Notes under the pieces: generated by a model
Database searches by the model: none
What the model was told of the DNA's origin: nothing
Seen by the model: the letters and a program-made list of their open reading frames with translations, nothing else
In this document: in pieces, positions 36,515 through 49,341 of the stretch
Layout: each line of letters begins with the position of its first letter
Position numbering within the stretch: position 1 is the first letter of the stretch
Assembly (NCBI GenBank): GCA_037389465.1
Contig: JAZARR010000175.1
Span: 1,426,001 to 1,490,000, forward strand
Source of the DNA: Baylisascaris procyonis
Lineage: Eukaryota > Nematoda > Chromadorea > Rhabditida > Ascarididae
Reading direction: 5' to 3'
Length of the DNA stretch: 64,000 nt
Program-made: the position numbers and the translations under genes

Positions 36515-39500
36515 CTATATGGATCGCCTTCTGATGCGTGCATCCAATTGTGCGAGTTGCTCTCTCAGGTCAATTGATTCTCGTTTTGCATTACAAAAGC
36601 GCCGGAAGTATAATCCTAAATTTCATGACGACAGCTGCATTAATTGTTATCAGTCATTATTTATCACATCGCAAAATGCAAATTTATAACTTCCAATAAA
36701 ATGCAGCAATTTTTATTACCGATTTTTTTCATTTATCGAAATGGGATGTGAGAGGTGTTTATTGAATGTCGTGAGTTACACTAACTGACAGAGCTATAAA
36801 GTAATAGCAAGATATTCGAACATATAGGACGACAGTAAGATTCACAAACCTAAGCAAGGCTCAATTTTTAACGAGATTAGAGTGATTTTGATCATTCCCT
36901 ATTTTATATTTTTTACGGTTATTTCGTTCTCGAATCGCAATAGGCAGTGAAAGTGTGCTTTACCGACTTTGCCTGAGGGCAAACTAATTTTCCCGGAAAC
37001 GATCTGTCCATTATAGTGGATAGCGCCACCGAATGCAATAGAACCTCCCATGAAACGTACTTGATTTGCGTTGTTCCTGTGCCAATTCGCGTTGTATCTT
37101 CAGTTGATTATTCCGTACCATGTTCAGTTCGACTTGCAGTTTTTGTGCGAATGCTGTAAAAGTAACATTTCTTACAAATGATTCAACCGTATTGGATAAT
37201 TTCTTTCTCAATAGGTAAAGCTATGAGTTTCAGTGAGATTATGCAAAATGAAAGCATCCGCTTATCTAAGGAGTTCTGAGCAATACAGCATGAAATCGTC
37301 TGAAAATAAGCATTAAGCATGACCTCAAGTCAGAAGCTATGCCCCACTAGTGAACGTGATGTAAGCATATTGTGATATGGATTCTTGCATAAAGTGGCAT
37401 ATACCATAGAATTGTTGTTGTTTCTCCACCTATAACAAAGTATTTTTTTGATTTCTATAGAGCTTAGTTCTACCATCTGACGATAGTTGAGGGCGGCGGT
37501 AACCTTTTCATCAAGCATTGTTTCAACAATTCCATTTGGCATCTTTATTTTTTCGTCATCCCCTTGGATATTCCTTCGCTGTTTCGGAATTTTCACCATT
37601 TAGATGTGATAACAGATGTGCGACAAAGATATAGAGAGAAAAATGAAAGGGGACAGCATGGGATTAAAGATCGGGCAACAAGAGTCTCTATGGGAAGGGT
37701 GTAGATGCATCAAAATTACTAAATACTAAATTATTACAAAGTATTCCTCTGTTGTATTACTACTAAAGAGGATAAGTGTTACTCAAATATAAGTAAGTGT
37801 ACTTTTCTCTGCGTCGATAGCATCGCGTTGAGCTTTAACGTTAGTGGTTGCAATGTCGATGAGAGCGATGAGTTTACTGAGTGCAAATTGCAACGTTTGC
37901 TCGCATTCCGTCGGAGTGTTCTGTGCAAAATAAATCCTTCAATGCAATGAAATTACTATGAAATTTTTTGTTGAATTTAGCAACGAAGGTATCTTCGTGT
38001 TAAGCATTTATTCCAACAAACTATTCAATACGCCTATTTGATGTAAATTAAAAATATTGACGGTTCTATTATGGATGAATTTTGCGAAATTTGATTGCTT
38101 TCATGTATAGTAAATAAATAACACCTGATTTGAGTTTGAATCCTGATCAGTTAACGAAGGATTTATTGATCGATCGCTAGAGGTTCGATCAATCGAATAA
38201 CTTTCGTTCATTGATAAATTGCGATCTTTCGTCAAGTTAAGTGGTCCACCAGTTGGAGAGGTACTCTTCGAATTGTAGGATAGTGATGAAATTTCACTCT
38301 CTTCTCTGCAATTCACAACCGGCTGACATCTATTGAAGAGATGAACGGTTGAATATTTTCACATTAATCAAGAATAGAGGAAGTATTCGAATATGGACCC
38401 AAAAACGAAGCGGAAATTGATAGGGTTGAATTTTCGATGGTGCTGATTTGAAATTTGCCAAAAATTATTCGAGTCAAATTATGGCCCACTTCTTTGGCGC
38501 ATTGGCATTAAGGAGTGGCGAAAAGCCGTATCTCAAAATCTTCCTTCTGTGAAGTGATTCGTGAGCCACTCTACAAGGCTGCTCATAACCTTGAACAGTA
38601 TCAAAAGCGGACTCCTTCACAGTCCAATGAGGCAACCGAACTTTAATTAGGGTGGAGGGAAGGAGTAGGGGGGGGGGAGTATGTCGCCACTTTTTCAAAT
38701 GAAAGGGTGGAAGAGGAAGACAGATTTCGAATAGAAAAATTTCGCCGAAACTGAATTCGTCATCATCGAAAACCTAATCCTAGCAACTTTTTCCGAATTC
38801 AGGACGCTCTTAGGTCCTTATTCAACCGCCTCCTTTATTCTCAATTATATTGACTAATCATTTTCATCTTTCATTAATCAAGAATCAAGTTGCGCACAAC
38901 TGCGTTTTTAATCTCTTACCTTTTCCATAGCTCACATATATTTGCGGCCTATTGTTGGTCGGGCTTGATCGATCTCCCGCCTTGGTGGCCATTCAAGTGA
39001 ATATCAGCGCATTCGTACAACCAGCCATCCAACAACTCTCAGCATCCACCTACCGTTATCTATTCGCGATAGGTGTTCCACTCATTGAAGCTTGTTTCTT
39101 CGTTTTTGCGATGTTCACGACGCCGTCAACCTGATTCATCATGCGAATCGTTGTTCACTATGGTACTCTACCGCCATCTCTACGTTATGGCCAGCTTTTC
39201 CTCTCCAATCTTTGAATAGCCTAACTCCCGCTAACACAAGTCATTATGGGCAGAATCTGAATTGCTCCTTTGTGGTCATCGTATGTATTCCAGGCAGCAG
39301 CTCTTTGCCTTCTCAATTCTCATTTGACGTCGTGACGTAGGCCAATTTGTTTGGTTTTGTGCCATTCGGCGCTACTTGAGCAGGTGGCGAATCGATGCTC
39401 TGCGTCTCTTCTTTAGACTCATCTTCATGCTCTCGGTTATAAGCTGCAGCAGCAACATTCATAGGCCTGCACCACATCTTTCGCAATGAGAACTGTGTCG

Positions 39501-42500
39501 CTATCGAATCTAAGGTAGCTGATGTGCTCATCGTTGATATTAATTCTGCCTCTCCAATCGAATCTTCTGAATAGTGTCGCGAGGTAAGTCTTCATCAATT
39601 TAGGACAAATAGTATTGCTTTGCCTAATACCTTTGGCGAATGGAATTTTTATTGCACAGCTAAAAGAGTTTAATTTTGATGGTACAATTTTGAAAGATAT
39701 TTGGCATCGGTCTCATAATTTCTTCGTCTTTCCTTCGTTCGCTAAGAATATATAGAACAAATGAAGTCACAACAACATATTCTATTCCCTTGTTTCTTCA
39801 AACAAGTGGTTTAGAAAAAATCAGTTAATATTATCAACAGCTATCACAAATACTTCATTTCGTTAGCACTCATATCATCGCTTCGTTTCGGCGATAGCAG
39901 AATGGTTTATTCGACAGCTCAGATTAGATGCATTCTATCTAAATGTTTAGACTGTACCATTATTATCTTAATTACTATATTAAATTACCGTATCGAAATT
40001 GTACTATTCAAATATCTATGCCGGCTTTGTATTCTACTACAATTATATTGAAATTATTTAATCACCATACAATTACTAAAACTTGATGTTTTGCAGGAAT
40101 TTAATGCATAAGCCTTAAAGTGGGCAATTTTGCAGCAAAAATATTAAATAGATTTGATCGAGAAAGAGTGGTTGTCAGAAAAGAAGATCCATTTAACAAA
40201 AGAGCTTTTTTTCGTACTATTCATGACTGAATTTCATAAGATACTATCGAAATTACTAAAGGAAAAATATTTTTAATAATGTGGAGTGATTCACAAGAAT
40301 ATACTTGAAGACTGAAAGGAAATTAATACTTTGAAAAAGAATGAAAGAAGTAAAGTAATCCATATTGAGATAGCATTCAATTCATCGGCTTATAAAAGGA
40401 TAGTCTCATCGATCGCTTTACTTCAACATTCGTTAGTAAAATGTTCAATGAAAAGCGCTGATGCATTGGGAATAATTATTAAGGAAAGGATTTCGATCGG
40501 CAAAATGCATACTTTTTGATCGTAGAGTTTAGCGCATACTCAGATATTTTTTATCGCTGTCCACTTCATCGAGTTCATTCCTCAATGAAAATGTTCCCAC
40601 AATCGTTTCGTGATATAGTCAAGAAACAGAAAAACCAAGTTACTGCTATTTACATAATTATGCGAGAAAATTGGCCGACGAAGATATTTATATATAGTAA
40701 CTTGTTCAACAGTTTACCTGGCGGCCTATATCTAACCTGTAAGGATTCAACAGGTAAGGTTTTGCTCACAAATTTTTGTGATTTTTGCTCAAGCGAAACA
40801 ATTTTATCACTTAGAAGGCATTTCTAGATGGAAGATTGCAGCAAATAAGCTCTCTAATAGCTGTAAATAGTAAATTTTCTTGATGACAACCATCGCGATA
40901 TTATTATCATCAAAACTTTATCTCATAATGCATTCAATCAACGCGCAAAATATTCATAAATCTCACATAGTTAATTCGCAATATTACAAGTTATTTGGTT
41001 AGAGCACAACGATCATTCGGCTCACCACATTCTGCAAACGCGATGCGAGTGCGGTGATGACATAAATGAAAGATGAAGAAAAGTTTAAAAACTATCCTTT
41101 AATATTCTCAAATATTCCTCCTTCAAGTAACGCAAATAATTAAAAATACTTGTTAGATTTTTTAACTTACCCGATCAGGTATATAGCAGTAACCTGTCAG
41201 CTAATCGAAATTCGGTCACTTACTGTCGAATAACGTTGTGTATTTCCCGTGCGACGCATTGTTTGTGATGTTCGAGTTGTTGTCGTTGTTGTTGTTGTTG
41301 TTGTTGGTGTTGCTCATGTTGTTGTTGTTGTTGAGAGGCAACTGCAGCCGCCGTAGCCATCATATTCTGCACGAGTAATTGCTGCGTGGTCAATGGAAGT
41401 AGAGTAAGGAAGAGTTGCATTTGTCCACTCTGCTGACCACTAGCACATTCGGCGGCGCTCGTCTCGCCATCCACTTCACCTGCATCTAAATTCCACTTTC
41501 ATTTCCCACAACAAACTGAGCTTACTCATTTGACAGACGATGATTTGCAATGATATCCACTTCATAATGCGCTTTTTTGAAATAAACAGCACCAATTTCT
41601 GGTTGTTATGGAGATCTAAAAGATGGAAATGTTTGGAAACTTTTCGTTTCTAATTGCTCATCTTTTTTAACTATTTTACAAATATCGCGCTTAGGGGCAA
41701 TGTCTTTTATATGAATGTAATTGTTCACATATTTTTGTGGTTTTTTTCAAGCGAAGCAATTTAATCACTTAGAAGGCATTTCTATATGAAGAGCGCAGCA
41801 AATAAGCTATCTAACAGCTGTAAATAGCATATTTTCTTGATGACAACCGTCGTGATATCATTGTCGTCACAATTTTATGACAGCTGCCACCAAACCATTG
41901 GTGCGATGAATGGGCAGTAATAGCCGTTCTCAATTTATGCCATAATCGGTTATTCACCATAACTGTCATGACAATACTACTGCATTAGTTTTCTAATATA
42001 TACTGTAATATAGTGTTATCGAGTTAAATCGATCAGATTGACGCGACATTTGTGGTCTCAGACGCAATCTCAGCTGGCATCAACAAATAGCATCCTCCTA
42101 TCACCAAATCATCTGATAAATTCAATAATATTAAGACAATGAGAATGAAGTAGAAAACTTTGTAAGTTTAAGGGAATCAACGTGAGACTGTTCGGAAAGC
42201 TGTCAATAATTCAGAGTTCGTTTCAACACTGCTCTCCTCTCTGATCTCAAAGGATACATCCTTCATTACCTACAAAAAGCGAATCACATCTGGCAAGTGG
42301 TATATCACAGGTGTTCGCTAATGGAATATTGTATAGCACTTGTGTCAGTAGTTCCTTTTCGTTATTGTCGTACTATCGATGCTACAATACAATAGCAAGT
42401 TCCATTTAACAATGCAAGGAATATCACTAAAATTAGCATTATAATGATTGTAATGCCACCCTTTGTGTTGACACCTTTTTTGACAGATTATTACTTATAG

Positions 42501-45500
42501 GGTTGTCGCTTAAGTAGTTGCTACTATTTAATTTCACTTTATAAATTGGATTATGTATCGAAAGATGCTGCCTCTATAGACGGGATAATATTTCAATCCC
42601 CAAACACCCTACGAGAATGTGTGTGCTTGAGAGAGAGAGAGAGAGAGAGAGAGGGAGAAGTTCAGAAAGATCCAACGGAAAGCACAACTCTACCACGGAG
42701 TGAAAGATCTACTTTTCAGCTTCTTATGAGACGCTGCAGTTGTAATTTCCCCTCGATGATTGCCCTACATGTCGATGGCTGGCGCATAGCTTATAGTCAT
42801 TAAATTTCATCCGATCTTTAATTTAGTGACTAATGAAGAAAGCAAATTTCAAAATTTATTCCGAATAAAAACACCTTTTACAAATATTATATTGCATTAC
42901 CTGGCTCAAAGGTTTTGCCTTCAAGTTTCTCCTTTTTACCAAATTCATTCCACTCGTTATTTGGTGGACAACGTTTTGCTGGGCGACCTGGACGTGAGCT
43001 GTAATTGATTGATTATATATTTTTGAATGTGCAAGTTTCCGCTTCTAGTCGTTGATGTTTTCCTTCAATTGCCAGTCGGCTTTAATAATGTAATGAAATT
43101 GGAAAGTGATTTAGTAATATTGACAAGTGTGATAAAATTCGAAGAGCATTAATCGCTCACGAATCGAAAAGCGGTTTAATTCTCTCGGGTAATCTTTCAT
43201 AAGATTTGATGCTTCTTATCGATAGCAAATGTAGAAACGCTAAAAGAATTGGTATGATCTATGCACTTGCAGTGTATTCTGCCTACTAACTAATTTCACT
43301 TATTGCCAATAAATAAATAAAAGATGCAAAATACGGCGGTCAGATTTCAACTGAATTGATCACTTATACGAATCTAATTCTTTTAATTTTTTTCCTCTGG
43401 ACTCTTTATAATCTCATTTGACGATCATGATGGAATATGACTGAGCATTTATATATTATACCCACCAAATTTTATGTTCTTAGCTTCATTGGTCCCATAG
43501 TTGAAACGATCGAAATAGTACACTTTTGCGGAACAAATTTATGAAAGCGCATAATAGAAACAAGGAAATTACTATTAACGACTCGATGGAATAGTCAACT
43601 CCTTATTCTTTGATGTTTTCTTTTTTCTCAATAAGCATAATAGCAAATAGCTAACCAGCTACTATGACAGTCTTGATAAAGACGTTCGAAATCATCACAT
43701 GAGATCAGTTTGCAACGGTTTACACCTGGTTGTATCGCCCCAACACTTCTCAATGCTCGTACCTTTAATTAAAGAATAGACTCGCAATACTTCGGTTCGA
43801 AAATTTTCACATACGTCATTTTACTATCAGATAATATGATCTTGTACTTATATCAGGAAATGAAATGCCATTCGATAGTTGTTTGGTAATGTACTCATTG
43901 TTGCTGTTATCTCAAAATTCATTTAGATCTTTCTAAATGGGAAAGCACGTCAGTAAATGTGACGCGGTTTGCGGTATTGTAATTCCATCGACCAAACTAG
44001 TTGCTTATACGATCATTAAATATAAAAATTCCCTTATGAAGTTCGATCAAAAGTTGTTTATAAAATATAAAAAAATATGAAATAATAATATATTTTCTTA
44101 TGAAATCGACCGATTCTATTATTGAATAAGCATATGCAAATTTCCTGTTGTCTTCAAATGCTCCACTGAAAACTGAGTAAAAAAATTTCGAGAGGTGTTT
44201 TTTTTATGTGGGCTACATGCATCATATTTCATGATCATGAAATGTGGTTTGCGAGTTGAAATCGACAGATACGCACATACACAAACATGCATACACACTT
44301 TATTTAAGCTATAGTGGTAAAAACACGTTTTGGAGTTCATTTCCTGATCCTTTGTTCAGTTATCACTGAATAATGGGAAATAGTAGTGAATAAGTAAAAT
44401 ATATTAAATACAAATACGATAATAAAATACTATAATGATAACGAACCTGTTCAACATTGCAAATAAGCGGACGAATTTCGAGTCTTTTCAGCTTCGTATA
44501 TACGGTATGTAATCCACCAACAAGGGATTTTAGAAATATTTCATATAGCTGAAATAGCTTGCATTGATTCTTTCAATTGTCATTCTCCTTGGAAACTGAA
44601 TTCGAATCGTCGAATCTAGCAAATGATAAAGATATAGTTGCGTCAACTCTTACTCCTTAACGCATTACCAATTCTTACTCTTTACTAATCAAGTGGGGTC
44701 CTTACTAAGTAAGGATTAGTCGTAATCGTATAGATGCAAGTTATCGAAACTTTTAGAACCTTATTCTTTCCTCATTTTCGCTATATCTTGTTCGCTATGA
44801 AGATATTATTGTAAGCAGTGATCTCTTTCAACATTAAAACAGTACATCGTTACGGAATTTCGTGTTGTGAATCAGCTCTGTGCATGAAAACATTGAGAAA
44901 GTAACGATGTAGTTACCTGTGGCAGACAAATCATCTGACGACCAAACACTTCAAAGCCGGCCACTCGTTCCCCACGATACTGATACAATTTAGCCGTAAT
45001 TGGCTCCGCGGAGTCGAAATGTGTCGATTGGACGGAGATTCGTGACGATATCACCGATGAGGGAGATGGATCACGATCTGAACACACCTACCCTTGGCCA
45101 TATGTGCAATGCGCCAAATCCTAAGGACTGAATCTGGCATGATAGAAAAAAAAGTAATATGACAGATGGAGATGGACAGTGTTTTTATAGTGACTGAATT
45201 GTGATTTTTACATACTAACTGACTGAATTGTCTCACTGATGAAATGTTTTGAGTTCGATGCCGTTTTTAGAAAAATCATGGTACTAACTGATAATAGAGG
45301 ATACAACGGTGTATAATATCAGCTCAGATTTCCAAAAAAAAATGATACGGTTTGCAAATTTCTATCGTTTTAGTGTTAATTAATTTCCCATTATTCTTTG
45401 ATGAAGTTTTTTTAAAGTATTTGGTTTTGTTCATCTTTTACGGTGCATTTTTTATATATTTTTATAAATATGCATTCGCAGAAAATATTATGGCTCAAAT

Positions 45501-46608
45501 GACATGGAGCGTATGTACACTTAGATACGTGCATGTCTATTTGTTAGTTCCAGCTTAAGTTCCACTAAGCTAGAATATCGAAATTGAACGATTATATTGT
45601 ACATTACAACCAGAACTTCTTTCAAGTCAATTCATCAAATTTGAAAACAATTATTAATACAAAAAGAGTTATGAGTTATCTAACGATGCCTTAAACTCCA
45701 GATATATTCACGGGTTCGGTTGTGTCCTATATGAATCGAGCCAAAAAAAAAAATTTTTTGTGGATGGGTACAAATAGTCGAATCCGTTAAAATATCGTTG
45801 GATTATGCTGCACACTTTATTAAATATTGGCAGCAACATGCAGTAGACATTACACTACGGATAAGTCATTTGTAAATACTTTTTCAGAATTTCCACCACA
45901 TATATTATGGATCACTGTCAAGCACCACCACCTGGTCATCTTAAAACCCAAATTGATTACATCACCTTTGAAGTGATTACATCACCTTTTCTTTCTTGAC
46001 TCTTATAACATTCACTCCTTATCCTACTTGCATGCGCACCATTTTGTCTCTTATGTTTTCTTAATAAATCTGTTGGTATTTTCTTTTCTTCCCCCTTATT
46101 CTTCTCTTATTTCTAATAACTTAAAGATATACTTTGAACATATTTTTCGTTGCTTTCTCTATCATTGTTTTTTTCTTTCCTAAACATAGATTGTGTTTCT
46201 TACGGTTGCCGTTTAACGGTACGATCCGATGTTGCATTCAAGGATTCTATGTTATGACAATGATTTGATGAGTCGAAACATAAACAAATTACATCTTACA
46301 ATCGTATCTGATATGAACTCATCAAATTTATTGAATTTTGCAAGTTTATAAAGTTTTTGAGCGGAAAATGTCATGCAAATTTTGGGTATAAAATCTGCAG
46401 TTTTTCAATTTTTTCAATTCTTTTTAATTTTGATATGCTTTATTGCATTCGTTTTTATGGAAGAACAATGCAAACAGTTAATGCTTAATGAAGCTTTAAT
46501 CAAAAACATACAGACGTACAGGAGCCTTTAAAAATAATAACATTTTTAATCGTTCTTTTTTCTTATTTTCCCTCTTACAATAGGCAGTTAACTATCTTTA
46601 TTAACAAC

Positions 46609-46695
<87 letters not shown>

Positions 46696-47062
46696 TTAAC
46701 ACCTATATATTTTAAATGCACACAGAAGATTCATGCTCTCTTATAGGTTAAGAGATGTTTATGTAAATGAGAGACAAAAAAGTGCTTGGTATTGAACCAA
46801 ATATAATTTGCATAAGAAGAAGACGAGATTTGAAAGCAGAAGGGTGCCGTTATCAAAGTTGAACTCACTGAAATCATGCGGATTCTGTGGAAGATCCGAG
46901 CTATATGCGAGGATTTGATCAGTAACGATTTGTTCTCGGATGCGTTCATCATCTCGTCGACATTGCATCTCCGCCACGCTATGCAACGAACTCATCGAGT
47001 CCATCATTGCACAACTTTTCGTTCCTCTTGACATCGTTCGTTCACTACGATTTCTAATTGAG
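36515..47062 (-). CDS. dach: Dachshund (DACH/dac) transcription cofactor, 5' end open
   Basis: Nuclear transcription cofactor of the Ski/Sno/Dac family, working with Eya/Six-type networks in development. Minus-strand exons, all in phase: 47062-46869, 45077-44917, 44548-44447, 43762-43656, 42998-42901, 41479-41224, 38305-38125, 37920-37803, 37153-37061 and 36615-36515 (469 residues plus stop). The DACHbox-N/Ski-Sno domain reads QYRGERVAGFEVFG, MICLPQ, LVGGLHTVYTKLKRLEI, CNVEQVRALRSVGAIQPGV, NRCKLIS and RPGRPAKR. Exon 41479-41224 encodes an Ala/Gln-rich linker with interrupted polyQ. The last three exons form a coiled coil (LIALIDIATTNVKAQRDA to REQLAQLDARI), as in the DACHbox-C. The tail is shorter than in human DACH1. 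Exon 47062-46869 enters in phase 2, so an upstream exon is expected unless an internal ATG (47061 region upstream) is used. Confidence 0.9.
39329..39589 (-). other. Possible cassette exon of DACH (261 nt)
   Basis: Lies in the 2.9-kb intron between DACH exons 41479-41224 and 38305-38125. It is exactly 87 codons, enters and leaves in phase 2, and is open throughout, so inclusion would keep the frame. It encodes an Ala/Glu/Ser-rich segment (MNVAAAAYNREHEDESKEE, QSIDSPPAQVAP). The borders are mediocre (ATGAAG before, GTCAAA after). Skipping it also keeps the frame. Confidence 0.3.
40761..40920. repeat. Copy 1 of a ~160-bp direct repeat flanking a DACH exon
   Basis: Matches 41721-41878 over its whole length with scattered substitutions. 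Shared blocks include TCACTTAGAAGGCATTTCT, GCAGCAAATAAGCT, AGCTGTAAATAG and TTTTCTTGATGACAACC. It lies in the intron 3' of exon 41479-41224 in transcript order. Confidence 0.85.
41721..41878. repeat. Copy 2 of the ~160-bp direct repeat flanking a DACH exon
   Basis: Same orientation as 40761-40920, about 960 bp away, in the intron on the other side of exon 41479-41224. It could be a dispersed repeat family or a local duplication. Confidence 0.85.
42628..42652. repeat. (GA)n microsatellite
   Basis: About twelve uninterrupted GA units inside a DACH intron. Confidence 0.9.
46615..46693. repeat. (TA)n microsatellite, about 39 units
   Basis: 79 bp of pure TA inside the DACH intron between exons 47062-46869 and 45077-44917. 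The longest simple repeat of the window, and a likely site of length polymorphism or assembly error. Confidence 0.97.
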
Positions 47063-49341
47063 CTGAAACAATCATTTTGCATTTGCATGGAATCTAAGCA
47101 TTGCAATAACTAATCATCGGTAATTAGTAACTAATAATAATATAAACATTTTCAGTGATTATATTGTAAAATTCAAGTTGCAAAGTAATAGTAACTTAAA
47201 GGGGTTCCGAGTGTTCTATTCACTTGAAAATTGATAGCTGTTTCGAAGAGCAACATGCTAAGAGAATTAGAGCCCTTATTGCAAATGCTCCTTTACGCAT
47301 TCTTTGCACGCTTAGATAAAGTTGAAAAATGCTCTAGGCGAATTTATTAAACTTTCAAAAATATCCTCACCATTGAATCCAATCTAAAGAATATTTATTT
47401 GAAGACTGGCGTATTAATGGATAGCACCATTATCCAACACTGACCTATTCGTATATCACCATTGACCTTTGCATATCACTTAATTCTAAATACATTGAAA
47501 CGCTCTAAATGTTTTAAATATATGTAAATATCACGGATAATGGAATTCCAAATTTTGTGAAATATTACAATATTTTGTTCTCATATAATTCCATATAACA
47601 TCTACGATATTTACTAATCGCCATTTTTGTCTGCACTATGCAAAGATCTTCGGGTATCGAATTCGATCCCAATTCGTTTCATTCGCTCATGTCAAATCAT
47701 AGTAAGGAATATTTAACGCAAACAATTTTTTTTCGACAATATGGGTGCAGTGAACTATCATGTATCCTGAGATGGGAAGCTTATTTACTTATATGTGGGC
47801 ATGAAGAGCAAGAAAGAACAAAATATTAGGAAAATCATAGTTTAGGCGAATAGATAGGTGGTAATTATGTTTTTACTACGAATATTTTGAGCGCATTCGA
47901 TAAAATTAATAAATAGTAAAAATTGATAAAAACTGATAAAGTTTGATAGTAAAAGTAATGCTCAATGGCAAAAATTTTCTGATATTCTCTCAAATAAATA
48001 TTACCCCCTTTTAGCTCTATTAAATCTATCACATTACTAATATTATTCATTAAATAATATCCAAATTTCAATAAAACATTTACTCATCATGATCACCTTA
48101 ATTGACATTTTTTCAGAAAAAAAAACTAATCAATGTTTATCAGTTATATTGAATTAGCACAGTCACCTCATCAACAACTCGTCGTTAAACTACTACTTTA
48201 AATTGTGCAAGCAACCAATTTCCATATCTAACATATTCCTTTCGGAATAAAACTTAGCAACTTTTAAGCGCTACCGTAGTCCAACAAATATAGCCCCACA
48301 GTCAATGAGGAAAACGATTATGAGATTGTTTACTACAAAAATAATGTTGTAACCATTCAAAGTAATTCTAGTAGATAGTATTGTAGATCGCTAAGTGCCA
48401 AAATTTTTTCATTAGAAGGCGTTCAGATTGTAGGTCATTTATGCACGACAATTAAATACTTAACATATGACATTTGGTTAATATGCAAATCTGATGTGTT
48501 ACATTGATAAAGTCGCTTATTGCAATTGCAAACGGATAGTGAACGCCTATTGAATAAGAAAAATAGATGTAAGCTTAAATGTTCACAACTGAAATGAATA
48601 TGCAAATTGATGGATTTTTTTGTGAATATTATATATGCTGCATCGTTTTAATTCAACTTCTTTTAAATGAATTTGACGTCGACTGGCTGTTTTTCGACGC
48701 AGCTAGAAGTGAATAGATTGAATTCAGGAATGAGAATCGCGACACTAATATGGCAAGGAAGGCAACAAGGTGATAAAGGGGAGACTGGGGTGGTTTGTTC
48801 ACAGAATTTTCAATTTTTTCTATACAATACCTAATACTTTGTCGAAATTTTCAGTCCTTTTACTATGAAAGTGTTCATAGTCGCGACGTTCGAGAGTTTT
48901 CGAAGAGTGGAAAGTGAGCAGAGGATATAAAAAATAACAGAATATTTGAGTAGCGCGAATAGAATAAAGTTGAAATAAACAATGTCAGCGAACAAAGATG
49001 AGTCTATAGGTAAGTTTTTAGGATACACTTCACATGTTTCAGCGAAATGAAGCGGGTGGGCAGAAAAAGAAGTAGCATAGAACTCTACCCGGGAAGACAA
49101 AATCCCCGCTTGCAAATGAAAATACTTTACTTACTGATGCTTTGGCTCGATGTTTTACTTACTAATGCTTTGCTCGGTTATACTCATTCGAAATTGATAG
49201 AGAAAAATTTGCTAAATTCATAGAAAAAAAAAGGCTCTTCAGGGTCTTGGACCTTCTTCGAGTAAGTAAAAGTTGAAGGCGGCGGTCTCGTAAACAAGAT
49301 TTGCAAAATGTTGCTTTTTTATTTACCTACGACGTCGGCGA
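47063..49341. other. Region 5' of the identified DACH exons
   Basis: No exon could be supported. Upstream DACH exon(s) or promoter are expected in or beyond this region. It holds several ATGCAAAT octamers (for example 47081, 48483, 48600) and a tandem duplication of ~27 bp near 49130-49185. Confidence 0.4.

Noticed and set aside
36950..37055. Open minus-strand frame reading GGSIAFGGAIHYNGQIVSG, just after a DACH exon
   Set aside because: It would require a ~17-nt intron. The exon at 36615-36515 continues the coiled coil in correct phase instead.
37330..37599. 89-codon minus-strand ORF beginning MVKIPKQRRN within the DACH region
   Set aside because: Including it breaks the phase between exons 37920-37803 and 37153-37061, which join perfectly without it.
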